DNA of 64,000 nt from an uncultured Sphingomonas sp. (GTDB lineage Bacteria; Pseudomonadota; Alphaproteobacteria; Sphingomonadales; Sphingomonadaceae), in NCBI RefSeq assembly GCF_937871615.1, contig NZ_CALMPA010000022.1, positions 124,001-188,000 of the forward strand, read 5' to 3'. The notes under the pieces were generated by a model. That model was not told the DNA's origin, did not search any database, and worked only from the letters and a program-made list of their open reading frames with translations. Shown here piece by piece: positions 55,248 through 62,446 of the stretch. Within the stretch, counting starts at the first letter, position 1. Each line of letters starts with the position of its first letter. Position numbers and translations under genes: made by a program.

Positions 55248-55621
55248 AATCATGACAGCACCCACCGTGCGGATTGGGTGGCGCGAGCTTGGGCGGGCGA
55301 CACTTGAACGTCGGCGGCTGTTGCCCCGGCGCGATACGCCGAGCATGGCGGCAGTTTTTTCCATCTTGCGTTCGTGGGCAGAAGCACCGCCGGTCGACAA
55401 CTGCGCCCGGGCTTCATCGCGACCCGTGCGTGCATCCGCGAGCTTCACGCTGGGGTAAGCGCCCAGTGAGAGTTTCTTTTCCTTGCCGGCCACGCGGAAC
55501 TTGAGCTTCCGGAATTTTTTCACCGGCTGGCGTCACCGGCAGGTATAGCCCGCCGCTGTCTGCGAGCTTGTTCGCGCTCGCGCGGCTCGGCGCTGCGGAT
55601 CGTTGAATCGGTAAGAGCCAT
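55246..55621 (-). pseudogene. Tyrosine integrase fragment (DUF4102 N-terminal domain), frameshifted
   Basis: Read leftward from ATG 55621, three frames in turn match an integrase N terminus. MALTDSTIRSAEPRERE is followed in a second frame by NKLADSGGLYLPVTPAG and in a third by KKFRKLKFRVAGKEKKLSLG with ARTGRDEARAQLSTGG. The usual sequence of these segments in phage-P4-like integrases is unbroken, so at least two frameshifts have occurred. The catalytic domain with Arg, His and Tyr is missing. It abuts the marR stop and marks past integration. Confidence 0.8.
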
Positions 55622-55944
55622 AGGAGTCCCTCCTATTTGGGAGCCGATTGCGGTCCCCTTGGATGCCAAGCCCCCGGATCGCCCTCACCTTGGGGGCGGA
55701 TCACGAGGATGAAGATGAATGAGAAAGGATGACAACGAGCGGAAAGCCTAGGATTCTCAAGGCTTAGATATATGATGCTAGATGTCGGAGAATAAGAAAA
55801 TGGTGCCCCATAGGTGACGAAGATGGGCACTCGAGTTATTGGAGAATTTGTGTCGGTCGTCATTAGGGATGCGCCAAGTGATAGCAGACAGCGGTTCGAC
55901 GTTGTGGCAATCAGAGACGATACATCGCTGATCAAGAGCACTGA
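55622..55944. other. 323-bp intergenic region after the integrase remnant
   Basis: Lower in G+C than the window average, with short poly-A/T stretches (AATAAGAAAATGG near 55792). Open frames on both strands lack ribosome binding sites and recognisable products. An att site would be expected near here but no tRNA 3' end or direct repeat was recognised. Confidence 0.4.
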
Positions 55945-57297
55945 ATGGGCATCTCATTTGATCGCGACCTGCGGGTCGCAGGCTACCGGGCGTCGACATT
56001 CAAGAATGCCCTAATAGGCTATCTTCGCACAAAAAGCCCCGCCAGCCTGATCGACCTGAAAAGCGTGTTTCCTCACCGTAGAGATGGCGCGATCGTTTAT
56101 GAGGAATGCCTTGACCGTCATTTGATCGACCGTGCCACGGGAAAGGTCACCGAGGCTGGCCTGACCCTTGTAAGATCTAAAGTGGTGCCGCGAACGCCAC
56201 TGGAAAAGGCAAAGGGGGTGCTTGACGCCTTTCTAGAGCGTGTGGATGAACTCAATCGCGATCCAGAAGCGATTAGCCGAGTGGACCAAGTCTGGTTGTT
56301 CGGGAGCTTGATGAGAGATGAGTCCACCGTTGGCGACATCGATCTGGCCATAGCTAGGTCAAGTTCGGGCCGCTTTGAAAACCTCGACGCGCAAGTCCTT
56401 CAGGCCAAGGCACTTCTGGCGAACTTCCCAGACGCGCCGCGTGATTGGGCATGGCCTTGGGATCGGATTGACTGGCTATATCGCCGAGCGATCTTTGGCG
56501 CTCGTCGGCATCCTCTGCTTGCCGGTGCGAAGGACGGAGTGGACGATCTGGCTTCGCTCGGGGTGCCCTGCAGGCTCATCTATGAGCGCGCGCGTGGCGG
56601 CCGTGTCGACGATGCCATCGTGCCTCGCCATCCACAATCCAATGGGCGGCTGAATACCATCGATCCCCTGCCTGTGGCGCCCGATCTCACCCCCGCGCCG
56701 CTCCAGCCAATGGATGCTAGATGGGTGGCGGGCTATGATCGGTGGGGAAGCGTTTCGCCCTATGATATTTTTCGCGGCTGGACCGACGAATGCAGGCGGT
56801 TGTTTCCCGAATATCCTCGCGATCTCCGAATTGCCGCATCGGGTGACGATCTCAGGGATTTCCCTTGGCGGCCCAAAACCATCAAGCGGCCGGGCATTGA
56901 TGGCCGTGCCGCCATCGCGGTCATCAGCGCCACGGAGTTCTGGGGGACCTGCATAACCTTGCGCAGGTCGATCTATGACATATCGGGCAAGACGGTGCTG
57001 GAAGCTAGCTTTAGCGATCTGCAATTGCACAGGAGCAGGAAATATATCGATCTTGCCACTCTTCCGGAGATGGTTTCGGCTGTTTCCCTCATTCTGGCCG
57101 TCGACGCCGAGCGAATACTCCGCCGAGCAACGGATCGCGATAGCTCCGCCGGGATCACCATACAGATTGTCTCTGGCGATCTTCCCGACGACATGAAGCA
57201 CTATTTCGTCGGCGAGATCGTGAAAGTTCTGGAACAACGCACCGTCGCGATCGAGCCTGCAGGCCTTTCGAAATCAGTTGTCATTGAACTAATCTGA
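55945..57297 (+). CDS. Nucleotidyltransferase-domain protein, unknown role
   Basis: A 450-residue protein. Residues 20-75 look like a winged-helix (SPASLIDLKSVFPHRRDGAI). A nucleotidyltransferase motif follows: VWLFGSLMRDESTVGDIDLA, with Gly120-Ser121 and Asp131/Asp133, the polymerase-beta metal site. The C-terminal half (residues 240-450) is unassigned and contains AAIAVISATEFWGTCITLRR. Codon use is less GC-rich than the chromosome. Such domains occur in MNT/HEPN toxin systems and other defence proteins, but no HEPN partner is seen next to it. Confidence 0.65.
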   Translation: MGISFDRDLRVAGYRASTFKNALIGYLRTKSPASLIDLKSVFPHRRDGAIVYEECLDRHLIDRATGKVTEAGLTLVRSKVVPRTPLEKAKGVLDAFLERVDELNRDPEAISRVDQVWLFGSLMRDESTVGDIDLAIARSSSGRFENLDAQVLQAKALLANFPDAPRDWAWPWDRIDWLYRRAIFGARRHPLLAGAKDGVDDLASLGVPCRLIYERARGGRVDDAIVPRHPQSNGRLNTIDPLPVAPDLTPAPLQPMDARWVAGYDRWGSVSPYDIFRGWTDECRRLFPEYPRDLRIAASGDDLRDFPWRPKTIKRPGIDGRAAIAVISATEFWGTCITLRRSIYDISGKTVLEASFSDLQLHRSRKYIDLATLPEMVSAVSLILAVDAERILRRATDRDSSAGITIQIVSGDLPDDMKHYFVGEIVKVLEQRTVAIEPAGLSKSVVIELI

Positions 57298-57373
57298 GCC
57301 TGCGGCATAATCTCGAGCGTCGCGACTGGTTGCATCCCGGCGGCTCCCTCCGGAGCTCCGCTCAACCGTGGAC

Positions 57374-57583
57374 ATGGAGATCGAAGCGATCTGCTGGCCG
57401 GACTATGAGCGACCCGCGATGCAGACCATCACGGTGGTAGGGAAGGCTGAACCGTGTTTCGAAATTGCTCGGGCCGACAATCTGGTTGCGGCCTTCGACG
57501 AGCATGGTGCCTTCACCTATGGCCTAGCCGCTGGCGAAAATGGGCACTCGAATCATTGGACGATTTTAGTGCCGCGTCTCTGA
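57374..57583 (+). CDS. Small hypothetical protein (69 aa)
   Basis: ATG at 57374 (GTG at 57368 also possible) gives MEIEAICWPDYERPAMQTIT and ends HSNHWTILVPRL. Acidic, no membrane segment. No family recognised; it may be a remnant of a larger accessory gene. Confidence 0.4.
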   Translation: MEIEAICWPDYERPAMQTITVVGKAEPCFEIARADNLVAAFDEHGAFTYGLAAGENGHSNHWTILVPRL

Positions 57584-57699
57584 GAGTGGCCGCTGACGCG
57601 CGCGGCATTAGATACTTGGCAATGCGCCTCGCCACCATCCACTACTGACGTTCAGGGATCAAATGGGCGACCACGGGGGTACGGATCTGGCGATAAAAA

Positions 57700-57741
57700 T
57701 ATCATCACATAATCCCTGGCTTGGAGGATTATGTGATGATA
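57700..57741. repeat. Perfect 16-bp inverted repeat upstream of the DUF4258/RM locus
   Basis: TATCATCACATAATCC (57700-57715) is exactly repeated in reverse complement at 57726-57741, with a 10-base loop. It ends 21 bp before the chosen DUF4258 start. It could be an operator for a dimeric regulator or, in RNA, a strong hairpin in the leader. Confidence 0.9.
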
Positions 57742-57762
57742 CTAGAAGTCATGGAGATCGCT

Positions 57763-58023
57763 ATGACCCTGCATCTGGATCAACGAATGAATCAGCGCGG
57801 CATTACCCGCGACCTGCTCGATCTAACTCTTGCTCACGGCACGTGGGAGGGGGATCGATGCGTTCTCGGAAAGAAGGTCATCCAGGCGCTCCTAAAGGAA
57901 TGCGATGAATTGCGGCGTCTTGCCGTTCGCGCCATGGACAAGGGTGGGATGGTGGTCGTTGAAGCCGGAGGCCGTGAGATTACCGCTTATCCGATGACCT
58001 CGCGGCGCCAGGGCAAACATTGA
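57763..58023 (+). CDS. DUF4258-like protein
   Basis: An 86-residue protein, MTLHLDQRMNQRGITRDLLD and on, with VIQALLKECDELRRLAVRAM and the beta strand GGMVVVEAGGREITAYPM. The fold resembles DUF4258/BrnT-type RNase relatives. The ATG at 57763 has GGAG about 6 bases upstream. ATG 57751, ATG 57736 or TTG 57721 are alternatives. The stop overlaps the next start (TGATG). Its link to a restriction locus suggests a toxin-like or regulatory role, by inference. Confidence 0.65.
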   Translation: MTLHLDQRMNQRGITRDLLDLTLAHGTWEGDRCVLGKKVIQALLKECDELRRLAVRAMDKGGMVVVEAGGREITAYPMTSRRQGKH

Positions 58024-59807
58024 TGTCGAACTGTTTGACCCAGCAGCTCGACGAGAGTGCCCGGGCGCGTGGCGTGAACTCTGCCGACGCGTTGATGTTG
58101 TCGGTCGCTGTGTTGGTTGGCTGGAATGAGCAACGAGAGCAGGCCGATGGCCGTGCGATGTTTCAAGCATTGGCGGGCCGGCTTACCGGTGATGGCCATG
58201 GAGACGCACTGATCGCTGCGCGCGACTGGCTGTCCGACCCCGGGTTTTCCTCGCAGGATTGGGAGTTCGTGGAGGACGGCCTAAGCTTCTTGCGGCGTGA
58301 AGCTGGCGGCCCGATCGATTGGAATGCTGAAGTCGCGCATTGTATTCATCCTGATCGGCGTCAAGCTGGCGCAGGTCCGTCATTGCCGCTGGCGCGGTCG
58401 ATCGCGCGCTTGCTGGACTTGCCGTTGTCCGATTCGGTGGCTTGTCTCTTTCCCGGGGCGGCATCGATTGCATGGGTTCTCGCGAGCGAACGAGACGTAA
58501 CGCTTTACGCGGATCGGGATGTTGCGATCGTTATGGCGCTGATCGCTCGCGCGGCCTGCCGCTTGTTGAGGGTTCGACGTGAAAATCCGATCGACGGATC
58601 ATTCATGCCGGCGTTTCTGACGGAGAATCCCGGAGAGCAACCGTCCCCCTTGGGGCACTTTGATCATATAGTCTCTGTTCCCCCCTTCGGCATGCGCATG
58701 CAGAAGGGCGGCACGTTCGAAGGCCATCATATCGAGCATTTGGCGCCGCTGGCGAGGCGGTCGTTCACTGCCCTTGTTCCGGACGGTACGTTGTTTCGAG
58801 AAGCGAAGGGGGAAACCGAGTTTCGCTCGAAGTGGGTTACGCAATATCGCGCGACAGTGCTGAGCCTCCCGGCCGGGATGTTCTGGCCCGCCACCGCGAT
58901 CTCCACATCGCTGCTCCGCCTCGAACCCGGCTCGTCATCGAGCGTGAGGATGATCGATGGTCGATCGATGGACAAGACCAGCACCGGGCGCGTCCAGGAG
59001 AATATGATCGTCCAGCATCTCGAACGCTTTCGATCGCTTCGCGCTGAAGACACCGATCGTGCGGCAGATGTGCCGGTCGCGGAACTGGCAGCGAACAGCT
59101 TCAGCCTTCTGCCCGATCGTTACCTGAAATCGGCAAACCTCGCGGCCTTGGAGGAGGCTCTAACGCGGAATCCTGTCGTGGCCCTTGCCGATGTTGCCAA
59201 CGTCGAGCGTGGTAAGGCGCCAATGCCGCTGCGCGAGCCCGATGAAGATCCCCCGCTCACCGCGATGGAGATCGCGCCGTCCGATCTGATCGACGGGATC
59301 GTGCGCTCCCCCCGCAAGCAGCAGGCGTTCGATCTGAAGGAGAAATCACGAGTCGAAGGCGCGACGGTCCGTCCCGGCGACATTCTCGTCAGCATCAAGG
59401 GCAATGTCGGCATCGTCGGCATGGTAGACGGCGTGGATGCCGCCCTCGCCGAGAGCATGAACGATCCCTGGATCATCTCGCAGAGCCTGGCCATCATCAG
59501 GCTGAAGCCGAACCCGCATATCTCGTCCTCGGGCGTGCTGAACGCGTTGCTCACCGCGCCATGGGTGCGGGAAAAACTTGAGAGCATGAGCGGCGCCACA
59601 ACCGTCCGCACCTTGCCGATCAGCGCGCTTCGCGGCCTGTCTCTTCCCCTGCCAACGGAGGAAGAATGCGGCCGGGCAGAGAATCAGCTGGTCGAAATAG
59701 CAGCCGTGCGGGAACGGATAGACGAGCAACAGCGAAATTTGGCAAAGCTTCAGGAGCGCCTTTGGGCCCGCCTCTGGCAGATGCCGATCAATAGTGGAGA
59801 CGAGTGA
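58023..59807 (+). CDS. Degenerate HsdM-like / HsdS-like fusion protein
   Basis: A 594-residue protein. Residues 120-310 align in order with the N6-adenine methylase core of type I M subunits. The SAM loop (normally DPxxGxG) reads LFPGAAS (142-148) and the NPPF motif reads SVPPFG (218-223), so catalysis is unlikely. ALVPDGTLF and VLSLPAGMFWPATAISTSLL match downstream HsdM segments. Residues 385-594 look like one HsdS recognition domain plus coiled coil (VRPGDILVSIKGNVGIVGMV, LPLPTEEECGRAENQLVEIA). The next gene, hsdM, starts 3 bp later. Not a family I can name. Confidence 0.7.
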   Translation: MSNCLTQQLDESARARGVNSADALMLSVAVLVGWNEQREQADGRAMFQALAGRLTGDGHGDALIAARDWLSDPGFSSQDWEFVEDGLSFLRREAGGPIDWNAEVAHCIHPDRRQAGAGPSLPLARSIARLLDLPLSDSVACLFPGAASIAWVLASERDVTLYADRDVAIVMALIARAACRLLRVRRENPIDGSFMPAFLTENPGEQPSPLGHFDHIVSVPPFGMRMQKGGTFEGHHIEHLAPLARRSFTALVPDGTLFREAKGETEFRSKWVTQYRATVLSLPAGMFWPATAISTSLLRLEPGSSSSVRMIDGRSMDKTSTGRVQENMIVQHLERFRSLRAEDTDRAADVPVAELAANSFSLLPDRYLKSANLAALEEALTRNPVVALADVANVERGKAPMPLREPDEDPPLTAMEIAPSDLIDGIVRSPRKQQAFDLKEKSRVEGATVRPGDILVSIKGNVGIVGMVDGVDAALAESMNDPWIISQSLAIIRLKPNPHISSSGVLNALLTAPWVREKLESMSGATTVRTLPISALRGLSLPLPTEEECGRAENQLVEIAAVRERIDEQQRNLAKLQERLWARLWQMPINSGDE

Positions 59808-59810
59808 ATC

Positions 59811-61379
59811 ATGCTGACCGGCGAAATCCGCGGCCAGATCGAACGACTGCGCAAAAATCTGTGGGAGGGGGGCGTCGCCAATCCGCTCACCAATGTCGAG
59901 CAGATCACCTACCTGCTGTTCGCCAAGCGGATCGACGAGATCCAGACGCTGGAGGAGAATAAGGCGATCGGCTTGCGCAAGCAGGGCTATGTCGCGCGCC
60001 GAATCTTTCCCGACGACAAGGACGGGCTTGACACGCCCGGCTTCGCCAACGGCGGCTGCCCCTATGAACTGATGCGCTGGTCGCGGTTCAAGAACGAGCC
60101 GCCCGAGCGGATGTTCGAGATCGTCGACGCGCACCTGATGCCGTTCCTGCGCACGCTGGGCGGTGCGGAGAGCGTGATGGCAAGCCACATGAAAGGCGCG
60201 CGCCTCGCCTTCACCAAGCCGGCCCTGCTCGACAAGCTGGTGCAGGGGCTGGATGAAATCCCGATGGACGATCGCGATACCAAGGGCGACGTCTACGAAT
60301 ATCTCTTGTCGATGATTTCCAGCGCGGGTGAGAACGGCCAGTTCCGCACCCCGCGCCATATTATCGACCTGATGGTGCGGCTGATGAACCCCGGCCCGGC
60401 GGACACGGTATGCGATCCGGCGGCGGGCACGGCGGGTTTCCTGATGATGGCGGCCGAGCATGTGCGCCGCACGACCCCTGATCTGTTTTCGGACCCGCAG
60501 AAGCGCAAGCATTTTGAGACGGCGGCGTTTACCGGCTTCGACTTCGACGAGACCATGCTGCGCATCGGCGCGATGAACATGATGCTGCACGGCATCGAGG
60601 AACCGCGCATCACCTATCGCGACAGCCTAGCCGAAGGTGGGGGCGACGATGCCGGCCATTACAGCATGATCCTGGCAAACCCGCCCTTCGCGGGCAGCCT
60701 GGACAACGAAAGCTGCGCCAAGGATCTGCTCAAGGTCGTCAACACCAAGAAGACCGAACTGCTGTTCCTCGCCTTGTTCTTGCGGCTGCTGTCGACCGGC
60801 GGCCGTGCGGCGGTGATCGTGCCTGATGGCGTGCTGTTCGGCTCGTCTAAGGCCCACAAGGCGATGCGCAAGCTGCTGGTAGACGAGCATCGGCTGGAGG
60901 CAGTGATCTCGTTGCCCTCCGGCGTGTTCCGCCCCTATGCCGGCGTATCCACCGCGATCCTGATTTTCACCAAGACCGGGCGCGGCGGCACCGATTTCGT
61001 GTGGTTTTATGACATGCAAGCCGACGGCATGAGCCTGGACGACAAGCGCAACCAGCTACTCCAAGAAAGCCTGCTCGGCCCCGCTCCGGCGCGCGCACTG
61101 ACCGATGCGGAGCACGCAAAGAACAATCTACCCGACGCGCTCGCCCGCTGGGCCGATCGGGCGGGCGGCGAACGCGACAATCCCCGCACCGCGCAGAGCT
61201 TCTGCGTATCGCCCGAGGACATCGCGGCGGCGGGCTATGACCTGTCGATCAACCGCTACAAGGAAGTCGTGCACGCCGAGGTCGAGCATGTCGCGCCCAA
61301 GGACATCATCCGCGAACTGCGCGCACTGGAGGACGAGATCGCCCAGGGCCTGGCGCGGCTTGAGGAGATGTTGGGGTGA
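59811..61379 (+). CDS. hsdM: Type I restriction-modification N6-adenine methyltransferase
   Basis: A 522-residue M subunit. The N-terminal HsdM_N helical domain covers residues 1-150. The SAM motif is VCDPAAGTAGFL (200-211) and the catalytic motif is NPPF (290-293). It pairs with HsdS to methylate adenines at a bipartite site and protects host DNA. The stop overlaps hsdS (GTGA). G+C content is close to the chromosome average, unlike the neighbouring hsdS. Confidence 0.95.
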   Translation: MLTGEIRGQIERLRKNLWEGGVANPLTNVEQITYLLFAKRIDEIQTLEENKAIGLRKQGYVARRIFPDDKDGLDTPGFANGGCPYELMRWSRFKNEPPERMFEIVDAHLMPFLRTLGGAESVMASHMKGARLAFTKPALLDKLVQGLDEIPMDDRDTKGDVYEYLLSMISSAGENGQFRTPRHIIDLMVRLMNPGPADTVCDPAAGTAGFLMMAAEHVRRTTPDLFSDPQKRKHFETAAFTGFDFDETMLRIGAMNMMLHGIEEPRITYRDSLAEGGGDDAGHYSMILANPPFAGSLDNESCAKDLLKVVNTKKTELLFLALFLRLLSTGGRAAVIVPDGVLFGSSKAHKAMRKLLVDEHRLEAVISLPSGVFRPYAGVSTAILIFTKTGRGGTDFVWFYDMQADGMSLDDKRNQLLQESLLGPAPARALTDAEHAKNNLPDALARWADRAGGERDNPRTAQSFCVSPEDIAAAGYDLSINRYKEVVHAEVEHVAPKDIIRELRALEDEIAQGLARLEEMLG

Positions 61380-62443
61380 AGACTGTGGAACTGGGTTCTA
61401 TTTGTCGACCCCGCCAGTGGCCGGTCATTTCCGGCAAAGAGATGCTGGAGAGTGGCAATCCGGTCTTTGGGGCCAATGGGAGGATTGGCTTCACCAACCG
61501 CTTGACGCACGATCGGGAGACAATCGCCGTAGGGTGTCGAGGCTCTTGCGGCCAAGTCCATCTCGTCCCAGCCGGGAGTTACATTAACGGCAATGCGATG
61601 GCGCTCGACGAGCTCGATGAAGCCCAGGTTGACCGACGCTACCTGTTTCGTTGGCTTCAACGTCGTGGATTTGACGATGTGGTGACCGGCACATCGCAAC
61701 CGCAGATCATTCAGGCGAACATTCGTCGCGTCGACGTTCCCCTGCCCGCCCTGTCGGAGCAGCGTCGAATTTCGGCAATTCTTGACCAGGCAGACGATTT
61801 GCGTCGCCTGCGCCGTCAATCGCTCTCTCGTCTTTCCGAGGTCGGACAATCAATCTTTGACGATATGTTCGGCAGTCTCAACGTGCACCCTGCGCCACTC
61901 AAAAGCCTTGGCCGCGTCGTTACAGGCTCTACTCCGCCAAGCGCGAGCAGTGGAATGTTCGGTGGCAACATTCCCTTCGTCACTCCCGGAGACCTTGGCT
62001 CTGGCGCAGAATCGGCAAGATTTGTTACGACCGATGGAGCCAAGAAGTCGCGGTTGGTATCGGCCGGCTCAACGCTCGTGTGCTGTATCGGCGCGACCAT
62101 TGGCAAGATGGATCAAGCAGTCAGGGACTCTGCGTTCAACCAACAGATCAATGCGATCGAATGGGGTGACTCTGTTCGCAATGACTTTGGCTACTATGCT
62201 ATCAAAGCGCTGCGAGATATTATAGTCTTTCGCGGGAAGGGTGCTTCGACAACGCTGCCAATCCTTAAGAAGTCGGAGTTCGAGAAGTTGGAGATAAAGG
62301 TTGCCGACACCTCGCTCCAAGACCGCTTCTCCAAGCGCCTCGCCGGGGTGCGATTATTGCAAGCTGACGGTAAAGAGGCGCTGGTGAGGGCGGATTCACT
62401 CTTCACCTCCCTCCAGCATCGCGCCTTCCGGGGAGAACTCTAA
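61376..62443 (+). CDS. hsdS: Type I restriction-modification specificity subunit
   Basis: A 355-residue S subunit, starting from GTG at 61376. Two target recognition domains flank a central coiled coil: TRD1 (residues 1-130, ending TGTSQPQIIQANIRRVDVPL), the coil (SEQRRISAILDQADDLRRLR), TRD2 (170-320, with RLVSAGSTLVCCIGATIGKM) and a final coil. It is noticeably lower in G+C than hsdM and hsdR, in keeping with TRD exchange. It sets DNA specificity, which cannot be predicted by eye. Confidence 0.92.
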   Translation: MKTVELGSICRPRQWPVISGKEMLESGNPVFGANGRIGFTNRLTHDRETIAVGCRGSCGQVHLVPAGSYINGNAMALDELDEAQVDRRYLFRWLQRRGFDDVVTGTSQPQIIQANIRRVDVPLPALSEQRRISAILDQADDLRRLRRQSLSRLSEVGQSIFDDMFGSLNVHPAPLKSLGRVVTGSTPPSASSGMFGGNIPFVTPGDLGSGAESARFVTTDGAKKSRLVSAGSTLVCCIGATIGKMDQAVRDSAFNQQINAIEWGDSVRNDFGYYAIKALRDIIVFRGKGASTTLPILKKSEFEKLEIKVADTSLQDRFSKRLAGVRLLQADGKEALVRADSLFTSLQHRAFRGEL

Positions 62444-62446
62444 CTC

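Noticed and set aside
55633..55941. Leftward 102-codon frame in the gap before the nucleotidyltransferase
   Set aside because: Less GC-biased and partly plausible, but there is no ribosome binding site and no recognisable domain.
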